A DNA stretch of 64,000 bases from Muribaculaceae bacterium (GTDB lineage: Bacteria; Bacteroidota; Bacteroidia; Bacteroidales; Muribaculaceae): positions 62,001-126,000 of the forward strand of contig JAFLTT010000001.1 in NCBI GenBank assembly GCA_022509165.1, in the 5' to 3' direction. The notes beneath the pieces were generated by a model. It was not told where the DNA came from. It ran no database searches and worked only from the letters and a program-made list of their open reading frames with translations. The position numbers were made by a program, and so were the translations under genes. Positions 34,777-40,557 of this stretch are shown here, piece by piece. Each line of letters opens with the position of its first letter. The stretch's first letter is position 1.

Positions 34777-34977
34777 GAAATCATTGGTGATATATAAGTC
34801 CCCACGGAGGTAGAGACCCGACTTACGGTCGTGAAATTCCCGGCAGGTTTCACTCCTGTAAAATCTTTTCAGCGCCTCAAGAGGCGTAATCCCGAGGCGT
34901 TCGGCTATCTTACACGATATCATCCCGATCCGTGCGCTCCTTATTATCCTTTTCCCTTGCTCTACCTTTGCATCCAT
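34744..34977 (-). CDS. DUF3791 family small protein
   Basis: A 77-residue protein: a helical N-terminal half with MISCKIAERLGITPLEALKRFYRSETCREF, then GLYLRGDLYITNDFL (positions about 19-70). This matches DUF3791, a small Bacteroidota and Firmicutes family usually encoded beside DUF3990. It starts 2 nt after the DUF3990 stop and is the last gene of a three-gene cassette. It probably acts as a partner or antitoxin-like protein for the ADP-ribosyltransferase-like product; this is inference from context. Its end overlaps the convergent HTH gene. Confidence 0.75.
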   Translation of the reverse strand: MDAKVEQGKRIIRSARIGMISCKIAERLGITPLEALKRFYRSETCREFHDRKSGLYLRGDLYITNDFLREIGFTGTA

Positions 34978-34979
34978 CC

Positions 34980-35480
34980 TCAGTCCAATTCCAAATAACC
35001 GTTAAACTCCAGGAAATCGTCAAGTATTTCTTGCTTATTGATGCAGATTTGATTGTTGGGCTTCAGGTAAATCAATCTTTTTAATGCAGTTTCTTTGTCA
35101 AGAAATCCGGCTATATAAAGGTCGATGGTATCAATTATTCTGTCGTCGGCTACTCCACCTTCTATATAATCCCATTGTTCCCATTTCCTTCCTGAACTGC
35201 GGTTGTCGGTGATAAAATCAAGCCATTCTTCGCTATAGGTATCAAAAATCTTAATATTGATACCCTCCGTATTGAATAAATCCTTCTGCCTTAGAAGGTA
35301 TTTATTGATTATCCCTTTGTTCTGACGTTTTTCAGCTCTTTTGAGACCCCAGTTCTCTGCTTGTTCGAAAATATTGGTAAGGTAAAACCCGGGACCAAAA
35401 TCAAGATCCGGACGACTGAATTTGATTTCGGGATGTCGGATTATTTCGGTGCCGGCATGGTAGATTTCTATGATATCCAT
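34980..35480 (-). CDS. DUF3990 protein (predicted ADP-ribosyltransferase-like effector)
   Basis: A 166-residue cytosolic protein. The N-terminal IYHAGTEII (the H in the YHG-like position), the DLDFGPGFYLTNIFEQAENW motif and the later WDYIEGGVADDRIIDTI are the conserved blocks of DUF3990, which Pfam places in the ADP-ribosyltransferase clan; the Glu in YIEGGVADD is the likely counterpart of the catalytic acid. Such small ART-fold proteins flanked by tiny DUF3791 genes look like toxin-antitoxin or abortive-infection cassettes, but activity has to be treated as a prediction. Start overlaps the upstream DUF3791-like gene by 13 nt and the DUF3791 gene follows after 2 nt. Confidence 0.78.
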   Translation of the reverse strand: MDIIEIYHAGTEIIRHPEIKFSRPDLDFGPGFYLTNIFEQAENWGLKRAEKRQNKGIINKYLLRQKDLFNTEGINIKIFDTYSEEWLDFITDNRSSGRKWEQWDYIEGGVADDRIIDTIDLYIAGFLDKETALKRLIYLKPNNQICINKQEILDDFLEFNGYLELD

Positions 35481-35719
35481 GGTGATTGGTGTAAACGTTG
35501 GTGAAGCAATTCGATAAGGTCTTCTACTATGGCTTTGCGACTTTCGGCATGAAGTGTTGCGTAATGTCGCACTATATAATCGTCTATCAGATGAGTTTGT
35601 TCCATTTGCTCAAAGACTTCCAGGTAATCCAGATCTAATTTTGCTGCCACTTCTTCTACGCAAGTAGCAACAAACCCCATCACAATTTCTTCTTTGCTCA
35701 AATGAATCATCCGGTTCAT
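35468..35719 (-). CDS. DUF3791-like small acidic protein
   Basis: An 83-residue helical protein (LSKEEIVMGFVATCVEEVA, LDYLEVFEQMEQTHLIDDYI). Its pattern, a short helix pair then an LxxYxxLH segment, is like proteins encoded in front of DUF3990 genes and is loosely DUF3791-like. It is acidic and lacks signal or membrane segments. First gene of the cassette; its end overlaps the DUF3990 start by 13 nt, which implies translational coupling. A role as cognate antitoxin or inhibitor is inferred from this position. Confidence 0.65.
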   Translation of the reverse strand: MNRMIHLSKEEIVMGFVATCVEEVAAKLDLDYLEVFEQMEQTHLIDDYIVRHYATLHAESRKAIVEDLIELLHQRLHQSPWIS

Positions 35720-35774
35720 AGACTCCGTTTTTACAAATGCTTAATAATGGTAAAATTACCAATACTTGTGAATA

Positions 35775-35945
35775 AACTTATTGATTATCCTCATAAATAC
35801 CTCCATTAATAAATTGCCTTCAAATGTAGGGACGTACGGCTCGTGCGTCCGAAATAAAAGAGGGATAATTCATTGATTATCAGCGGACGCAATGACCTTG
35901 CGTCCCTACATATGTCGTTTGGTATATTATTCGGGATAATCATTA
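35775..35945. repeat. REP-like inverted pair, copy e
   Basis: Core 35825-35910: left half GGACGTACGGCTCGTGCGTCC, right half the variant GGACGCAATGACCTTGCGTCC, with the common flanks ATTATTCGGGATAATCA on the right. It lies just downstream of the RAYT gene. Nothing else is seen in the 350-nt gap before that gene except a degenerate half unit at 36033-36054 (GCGCGGCTCGTGCGC). Confidence 0.9.
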
Positions 35946-36069
35946 ATCTGAATATGAATTTTTGATTATGTATATATAAAACGATTTATAATGGTCTAAT
36001 ATGATTATTCGTAAAAGTATTTATAGGAAAAATACGCGCGGCTCGTGCGCTTCCTATGATGAGAATTTG

Positions 36070-36582
36070 TCAGTGATAAAAACAGTCTTGTTCCCATTCC
36101 CCAATATTATTTCGGATGTATTCACCTATTTTGTTAAAATCGTTGATTCCTCTTATTATATGGTCATGATAGCGTGGTTGCCAACAGAAAGGAATATTAT
36201 TTCTTCTACCAAATAATGTTACCGCTCTTTTTATCCCCCCTATAACCACAGACAAGGCAGTCCTTTCTGTAGGGACGTACGGCTCGTGCGTCCTCGGTTC
36301 CTGCGTACTATCCTCCGGAAATATTTCAATCATAAAATGAATATGATTCGGCATAACAACATATTCAAATATTTCAGCATAAGGGTAATGGGTAGAGACA
36401 TTTTGCAGTTGTTGAAGAGTAAATTCCCCAATTTTAGATAATACCATATTCCCGTTTACTATTTCCCCAAAATAATGAGCCTTTGCTTTTGTACAGATAG
36501 TAATGAAAAACCACCCATGGGAATAATCATGAAATGATGCCCGCGGAGATTTACGGTGGTAAGGATTTTTCATAGATGACAA
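36070..36582 (-). CDS. REP-associated tyrosine transposase (RAYT, Y1/IS200-like)
   Basis: A 170-residue Y1 transposase. The HUH metal-binding motif is in VVMPNHIHFMIE, preceded by WFFITICTKAKAHYFGEI, and the catalytic Tyr is in CWQPRYHDHIIRG followed by IGEYIRNN, the usual RAYT ending. RAYTs cut and paste single-stranded REP palindromes. REP-like elements lie on both sides (35825-35910 and 36624-36649). Unusually, residues about 97-105 (EPRTHEPYV) are encoded by a REP half unit at 36268-36293 that sits in frame inside the gene, between the HUH and Tyr motifs. The gene lacks IS-type ends, consistent with a domesticated RAYT. Confidence 0.85.
   Translation of the reverse strand: MSSMKNPYHRKSPRASFHDYSHGWFFITICTKAKAHYFGEIVNGNMVLSKIGEFTLQQLQNVSTHYPYAEIFEYVVMPNHIHFMIEIFPEDSTQEPRTHEPYVPTERTALSVVIGGIKRAVTLFGRRNNIPFCWQPRYHDHIIRGINDFNKIGEYIRNNIGEWEQDCFYH
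36268..36293. repeat. REP half unit inside the RAYT coding sequence
   Basis: TGTAGGGACGTACGGCTCGT followed by GCGTCC matches the left half of copies c and e. It is read in frame and keeps the transposase frame open. Confidence 0.85.
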
Positions 36583-36621
36583 ACTATGGAACTGATTATT
36601 ATTGAGATAGCACGGGTTACT

Positions 36622-36704
36622 GAGGACGCACGAGCCGTGCGTCCCTACATTTTAGGGGTTAATCCATAAAACAACACTTTTGGGTATTTTTGCGGATAAT
36701 CATT
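36622..36704. repeat. REP half unit upstream of the RAYT gene
   Basis: GGACGCACGAGCCGTGCGTC at 36624-36643 then CCTACA, with the right flank GGGTTAATCCATAAAACAAC and GCGGATAATCATT shared with copies c and d. Only one half of the pair is present. Confidence 0.85.
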
Positions 36705-36772
36705 AGAAAAAACGTCTTTTACAAATTTAGATCAAAATAAAGAATATCCAAAATTAATTCCGGATATAGAAA

Positions 36773-36800
36773 ATCCCGGGGGAATTTGTCACCCCGGGAT
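36773..36800 (-). terminator. Terminator downstream of rplY
   Basis: A 9-bp perfect stem (ATCCCGGGG / CCCCGGGAT) with a 10-nt loop; on the minus strand it is followed by TTTTCT. It serves rplY, with the repeat at 36811-36948 lying between the gene and the hairpin. Confidence 0.75.
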
Positions 36801-36810
36801 GTTTACTTAA

Positions 36811-36948
36811 CGTTTTTCGTTATTCGTAAGCCGTTATTCGCTTAAGTAACTCACTTATTGTTATCTTAACGTTTTTCGTTTATCGAATTTCGTCAATCGC
36901 AGGATAATAGTAACTTACTTAATGTTTAATGTTCAATGTTTAATGTTT
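36811..36948. repeat. CGTTAATCG/CGTTATTCG-rich dispersed repeat, copy 2
   Basis: CGTTTTTCGTTATTCGTAAG, CGTCAATCGCAGGATAATAG and TAATGTTTAATGTTCAATG follow the same layout as copy 1 at 6571-6700. A direct repeat of TGCGAAGCAGC follows at 36950-36974, just after the rplY stop. Confidence 0.7.
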
Positions 36949-36974
36949 CTGCGAAGCAGCTTGCGAAGCAGCGC

Positions 36975-37634
36975 TTAAGATTCGGCTTTAGCCTGTGCTC
37001 CTCTTGCAGCCCTTGTGAGCTGAACGGCGCAAACTACTGCGTTCTTGGCGTTCATCAGTTCGAGACCATCGAAGTGGAGATCGCCAACGGCAATACTCTT
37101 ACCGAGACCAAGGTTGTCTACATTAACCACCAGTCTCTCAGGTATCTGATCGTAGATAGCTTTAACTTTCAGTTTTCTCATGGAGAGCTGAAGTTTACCA
37201 CCGGCTTTAACACCTTCTGCGTGACCCTCAATCTTAACGGGCACTTCCATTACAATCGGTTTTTCAGGACCCACTTCGAGGAAATCGATGTGGAGCACTG
37301 TGTCTTTCACCGGCTGGAACTGAAGGTCTTTCATCACGGCCTTACGTTTTTCACCATTGAGTTCGATATCGATCTCGAAAATGTCGGGGGTATAGATAAG
37401 TTTCCTTACATCCTCTTCCTTTACTGAGATATCAGTGGAGATGATGCCACGGTTGTTTTTCTCCTTGTCGATCACTACGAGTCTTTCACCCGGCTTGAGT
37501 GTGCCGCTGAAAGGAAGGTCTACAATCTTGCCACCGTTGAGCACTGCAGGTATCTTACCTTCAGCACGGAGAGCCTTGAGAGATTTTTTGCCCACTTCGG
37601 GACGAGCCTCTGCTTTTAATTCAAATTTTTTCAT
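36975..37634 (-). CDS. rplY: 50S ribosomal protein L25 (Ctc type)
   Basis: A 219-residue long-form L25/Ctc protein that binds 5S rRNA. It starts MKKFELKAEARPEVGKKSLKALRAEGKIPA (residues 1-30), the family N-terminal signature, then a two-domain TL5-like body (FQPVKDTVLHIDFLEV, VPVKIEGHAEGVKAGGKL) and an Ala-rich C-terminal tail. The length is that of the two-domain form. It has a TAATTTTG -7 element at 37733-37740 about 100 nt upstream and a hairpin terminator downstream. It is likely monocistronic. Confidence 0.95.
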   Translation of the reverse strand: MKKFELKAEARPEVGKKSLKALRAEGKIPAVLNGGKIVDLPFSGTLKPGERLVVIDKEKNNRGIISTDISVKEEDVRKLIYTPDIFEIDIELNGEKRKAVMKDLQFQPVKDTVLHIDFLEVGPEKPIVMEVPVKIEGHAEGVKAGGKLQLSMRKLKVKAIYDQIPERLVVNVDNLGLGKSIAVGDLHFDGLELMNAKNAVVCAVQLTRAARGAQAKAES

Positions 37635-37732
37635 TGTTTTGTGTTACTCAAAATAAGTGTTTTACAAATTTCCCATCACACGTTTTATGAACCTACGCAC
37701 CTATTCACCACGCAGGCTCCGTATATTTTTTG

Positions 37733-37740
37733 CAAAATTA
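37733..37740 (-). promoter_or_regulatory. -7 element of the rplY promoter
   Basis: TAATTTTG on the minus strand fits TAnnTTTG; no clear TTTG is seen 19-21 nt upstream. Confidence 0.45.
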
Positions 37741-37861
37741 CTGAAAATCCGCCTCTTTTCTATTATTTACTCCCAAAAAATCAGGAACCGAAACAATTCT
37801 GTTTCCGGTCTATTATTCATCCTTTGACCTTCCCCTACAATTTAAGAAAGTGGGGTAGGAA

Positions 37862-38011
37862 TCAGTTGAGAATATAATAGGAAAATTTCAGGCCCTCGGT
37901 AGTGGAATAAACTCTGGCAAACTGCCTTATGAAACTGATGGAGGTAGCCCTGGGTTCTTTGGCTGACTTTTCAGACTCTCCAAAGGTATACTTAGCGGAA
38001 TCGTTTCTCAT
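37862..38011 (-). CDS. Small protein of 49 residues downstream of the sigma factor
   Basis: An ATG-initiated frame of 49 residues: it begins MRNDSAKYTFGESEKS and has the central segment TSISFIRQFARVYSTTEG, ending YYILN. The F.RQFAR.Y core preceded by a YTFG element resembles very small conserved Bacteroidales proteins, which is why I report it despite its size. No signal peptide. It lies after the ECF sigma gene, separated from it by a hairpin terminator at 38024-38079, with only 12 nt between that hairpin and its start, so expression would depend on readthrough. Function unknown. Confidence 0.5.
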   Translation of the reverse strand: MRNDSAKYTFGESEKSAKEPRATSISFIRQFARVYSTTEGLKFSYYILN

Positions 38012-38023
38012 AGGCTACATGAT

Positions 38024-38079
38024 AAAAGGTTGGTGCGTTTAAATCATATCTCATAGATATAAAATAAACGCACCAACCT
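38024..38079 (-). terminator. Hairpin terminator between the ECF sigma gene and the 49-residue ORF
   Basis: A 15-bp perfect stem (AGGTTGGTGCGTTTA at 38027-38041 with 38065-38079), loop of 23 nt containing TATCTATGAGATA, and a short U-run (TTTTATC) on the minus strand. Because the next ORF starts 12 nt later it could also work as an attenuator. Confidence 0.7.
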
Positions 38080-38151
38080 ATGCCTTTATTATAAGAGCCT
38101 GTTCCCCGTTTATGTTAAAATTTAGGCGTAACGCCTGTGTGCCGGGTTATT

Positions 38152-38742
38152 TCAGGCTGTGAGCACTATCTCCTTTTCGCTGGCGATACGACGAAGATTG
38201 AGGATTGCGTAGCGCATTCTTCCGAGTGCGGTATTGATGCTTACACCGGTCATTTCAGCAATCTCCTTGAAAGAGAGGTTCTGATAATAACGCATGTTGA
38301 GCACTTCTCTCTGAAGCGGTGGCAATTCCTGGATAAGATGTTTCACATCTTCTCTGATCTGATCAGATACCAGAGTATCTTCGATGGTAGCCTCACAAAG
38401 TTCCTTGCGGTTAAGCACGTCTACATCCTCGAGATCGGCACTCTGATGGTTTTCCGATTTCTCCTGACGGAAATAGTCGATAATCAGATTGTGAGCTATT
38501 CTGGAAATCCAAGCGGGGAATTTACCGTTTTCTGTGTAACGTCCCTGTTTGATAGTAAGTATAGCCTTTACAAAAGTCTCCTGGAAGATATCGTTAGCTA
38601 TATCCTCATTTTTGATGATACGGAGAATATAGTTGAATATTCTCTCCTGGTGTCTTTTAAGTAAAATGTCGAATGCCTCGTTGTTCCCCTCTGCGTATGC
38701 TTTGACCAATTCTTCATCGGTCATTTTGGTCTTTTTTGCCAT
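38152..38742 (-). CDS. ECF-type RNA polymerase sigma factor
   Basis: A 196-residue sigma-70 family protein with only regions 2 and 4. Region 2 is at about 10-85 (AFDILLKRHQERIFNYI, IANDIFQETFVKAI, FPAWISRIAHNLIIDYFR) and region 4 at about 130-190 (LPPLQREVLNMRYYQNLSF, EIAEMTGVSINTALGRMRYAI), the DNA-binding helix-turn-helix for -35 recognition. No anti-sigma gene is adjacent. Upstream on the same strand lies the short-RNA array at 38900-39650; the sigma gene has its own promoter at 38828-38835. The regulon is unknown. Confidence 0.92.
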   Translation of the reverse strand: MAKKTKMTDEELVKAYAEGNNEAFDILLKRHQERIFNYILRIIKNEDIANDIFQETFVKAILTIKQGRYTENGKFPAWISRIAHNLIIDYFRQEKSENHQSADLEDVDVLNRKELCEATIEDTLVSDQIREDVKHLIQELPPLQREVLNMRYYQNLSFKEIAEMTGVSINTALGRMRYAILNLRRIASEKEIVLTA

Positions 38743-38827
38743 CCTTAGTTAATCTTGATTGTTGCGTAAAGTTTTTTCGATAGGCAGTTCGTGTAGTATT
38801 ATGATTATTATTAATTAGATTTCGATG

Positions 38828-38835
38828 CAAAATTA
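38828..38835 (-). promoter_or_regulatory. -7 element of the sigma-factor promoter
   Basis: TAATTTTG on the minus strand, with ATTG 20 nt upstream, lies 86 nt before the sigma start and downstream of the last array terminator. Confidence 0.55.
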
Positions 38836-38899
38836 TTCAAAAATCGTTCCAAATGCAATATTTTGTGGTTTAAAAAACGTTAAACACACAATAAATCAT

Positions 38900-38980
38900 A
38901 AAACCCGGTGTTGGAACCCGGGCTTAAGCTCTCAAGAAGAGAGGTTTGGTTGGAGGAAAACCTCCGATTTCTTTTTATGT
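38900..38980 (-). ncRNA. Short RNA unit D of the tandem array
   Basis: Promoter TTTG (39015-39018), 20-nt spacer, TATCTTTG (38987-38994). Predicted RNA of about 80 nt has three hairpins: GGAGGTTTTCCTCC, CTCTCTTCTTGAGAG, and the terminator CCCGGGTTCCAACACCGGG followed by TTTT. The TTTG element is the T-tail of unit C's terminator. No ATG-led ORF. RNA status is inferred from promoter and terminator only. Confidence 0.6.
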
Positions 38981-39015
38981 TCTTTGCAAAGATAATGAAA
39001 TTTCTCTGAAATAAC

Positions 39016-39092
39016 AAAAACCCGGTGTTGGAACCCGGGCTTAAGCTCTCAAGAAGAGAAGTAGGAGGTGTTTTATTCCACCATATCGATTT
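39016..39092 (-). ncRNA. Short RNA unit C of the tandem array
   Basis: -7 TAACTTTG at 39099-39106 with TTTG at 39125-39128 (18-nt spacer), again taken from the T-tail of the upstream unit's terminator. The first hairpin has different sequence (GGTG...CACC) but the same place; the second hairpin and terminator are identical to unit D. Confidence 0.58.
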
Positions 39093-39125
39093 ACTCTACA
39101 AAGTTAATGAATTCTCTGAAACTAC

Positions 39126-39208
39126 AAAAACCCGGTGTTGGAACCCGGGCTTAAGCTCTCAAAAAAGAGAAGTTTGGTTGGAGGAAAACTCCTTGAAAAT
39201 TTATCGTG
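39126..39208 (-). ncRNA. Short RNA unit B of the tandem array
   Basis: -7 TATCTTTG at 39215-39222; no TTTG at -33. Hairpins GGAGTTTTCCTCC and CTCTTTTTTGAGAG precede the same CCCGGG...CCGGG terminator with five T residues. Confidence 0.56.
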
Positions 39209-39267
39209 TCAGTGCAAAGATAATGAAATTTCATTAAAACTACTCCTAAAATTAGGACTGTTTAACT

Positions 39268-39299
39268 AAAAAGGAAGATGTTTCCAACTAACATCTTCC
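39268..39299 (-). terminator. Terminator of the 45-residue ORF
   Basis: GGAAGATGTT and AACATCTTCC form a strong stem at 39273-39299, followed on the minus strand by TTTTT; it is 12 nt after the ORF stop. Confidence 0.75.
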
Positions 39300-39310
39300 C
39301 GGTCTGCCTG

Positions 39311-39448
39311 CTAAACTTTAGGCTCTACAGGAATCCACATCTGAAAAGTTTGGTCTTTGTCAGACTCGGTCTTCTTTCCATTGACGCTGATTATCCTACA
39401 GTTAACCAGTCTATAAAGCTGACCATTTTTGAATCGAAAAATATGCAC
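39311..39448 (-). CDS. Small protein of 45 residues with a strong Shine-Dalgarno, between array units A and B
   Basis: A GTG-initiated frame of 45 residues starting VHIFRFKNGQLYRLVNCRI and ending MWIPVEPKV. AAAGGAGG stands 7 nt before the GTG, one of the best Shine-Dalgarno sequences in the window, and a strong terminator follows 12 nt after the stop. An in-frame TAA 24 nt upstream of the GTG rules out a longer form. It is a mixed basic/polar peptide without signal or membrane segment. I do not recognise a family. It is encoded in the same direction as the four RNA units around it. Confidence 0.55.
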   Translation of the reverse strand: MHIFRFKNGQLYRLVNCRIISVNGKKTESDKDQTFQMWIPVEPKV

Positions 39449-39514
39449 TTGTATTCCTCCTTTCTCCGAGCATTACCCTCGGTCAACATAAAGAATCATC
39501 AATATGATGAAACC

Positions 39515-39609
39515 AAAAACCCGGTGTTGGAACCCGGGCTTAAGCTCTCAAGAAGAGAGGTTTGGTTGGAGGAATACTCGTTGGAGGAATACTCCTTGCA
39601 ATTTTTCGA
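39515..39609 (-). ncRNA. Short RNA unit A of the tandem array
   Basis: -7 TATCTTTG at 39616-39623. The predicted RNA of about 95 nt has an internal duplication (GAGTATTCCTCCAAC twice) in the first-hairpin region and then the invariant second hairpin and terminator. A decayed fifth unit (CTTGAGAGCTTAAGCC) remains at 39665-39680 beside the prmA stop. Confidence 0.57.
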
Positions 39610-39690
39610 TCAGTGCAAAGATAATGAAATTTCTCTGAAATTAAAAAAATGGTGGGAGAACATGAGGCTTAAGCTCTCAAGATCTTATTC

Positions 39691-40530
39691 TTACCGTATG
39701 AAAACCATTGTAAGCCAATTGTTTTCACTGCTCTCCTTGAGCAGAGTGAGTCCTAATCGTTGGGCTTCATTCATTATCGCTTCGCGATCAGTGGTGAGAA
39801 ACCCGCTCAAGTAAATTCTGCCTCCCTGTCTGACCTTCGACACATATTTCTCAAGATTGGAGGTGATGACATTAAGATTGATATTGGCAAGGAATATGTC
39901 AGCCCCTTCCAATTCGGATAAAGCCTTGTCGTCTCCTACCAACCATTCTACCTCTACATCATTGAGTTGACCGTTTTCCCGGGCGTTCTCTATGGCAAAT
40001 TCATCGATGTCGATACCCACAGTTTTACCGGCTCCAAGTTTCTTTGCCAGAATTGACAGTATACCGGTGCCCGTGCCCATATCGATTACACTTTTCCCGG
40101 ACAAGTCTTCTTCAAGAAGCATCCTCGACATACCGGCGGTAGTGGCATGATGACCTGTGCCGAATGCCATCTTCGGGTCAATGATTATCTGGAGAGGCGC
40201 CTCGGGAAATTCATTGTGAAATGAACTCCTTATCACCACCTTGTCGTCAATTAGAATAGGACGGAAATAATTCTGCTCCCATTCTTTATTCCAGTCTTCA
40301 CCCTCTATCTCCTCAGATTTCATCGATAAGGCCACATCCATCGGGAAATTTTCCAATATCTCTTTCACGGCCTCTTCATCATATCTGTCTTTACGCACAT
40401 ATGCTGTGAGTCCGTTATCGTTGGGTTCAAACGTTTCAAACTCCACATCTGCCAGGAATGCAGCCAGAAGATCGGTCACAGTTTCATTACAGGGCGTGGC
40501 CTCTATTCTAAGGGATATGTAATCGTACAT
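39691..40530 (-). CDS. prmA: Ribosomal protein L11 methyltransferase
   Basis: A 279-residue SAM-dependent methyltransferase that trimethylates ribosomal protein L11. The FGTGHHATTAGMSRML motif and the class I SAM-binding loop VIDMGTGTGILSILAKKLGA followed by GIDIDEFAIENAREN are visible, then GDDKALSELEGADIFLANINLN with the NIN-type catalytic-pocket motif. The length is typical. It is preceded 27 nt upstream by the TPR gene, forming a two-gene operon. Confidence 0.94.
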   Translation of the reverse strand: MYDYISLRIEATPCNETVTDLLAAFLADVEFETFEPNDNGLTAYVRKDRYDEEAVKEILENFPMDVALSMKSEEIEGEDWNKEWEQNYFRPILIDDKVVIRSSFHNEFPEAPLQIIIDPKMAFGTGHHATTAGMSRMLLEEDLSGKSVIDMGTGTGILSILAKKLGAGKTVGIDIDEFAIENARENGQLNDVEVEWLVGDDKALSELEGADIFLANINLNVITSNLEKYVSKVRQGGRIYLSGFLTTDREAIMNEAQRLGLTLLKESSENNWLTMVFIR

Positions 40531-40557
40531 ATAATATAATATTTGCCGTGAAGACTT

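Noticed and set aside
36001..36216. 71-residue plus-strand ORF antisense to the RAYT end
   Set aside because: Lies over the transposase C-terminus and a degenerate REP half; no independent support.
37641..37860. 78-residue plus-strand ORF upstream of rplY
   Set aside because: Covers the rplY promoter region, has low-complexity composition and no start signal.
38900..39680. CRISPR-like array (similar units separated by different sequence)
   Set aside because: Only four units with unequal spacing, units contain promoter and terminator signals, the 'spacers' are partly conserved, and no cas gene is near.
39278..39814. 178-residue plus-strand ORF across the RNA array and the prmA end
   Set aside because: It reads antisense through the repeat units, the 45-residue ORF and prmA; no start context or recognisable protein.
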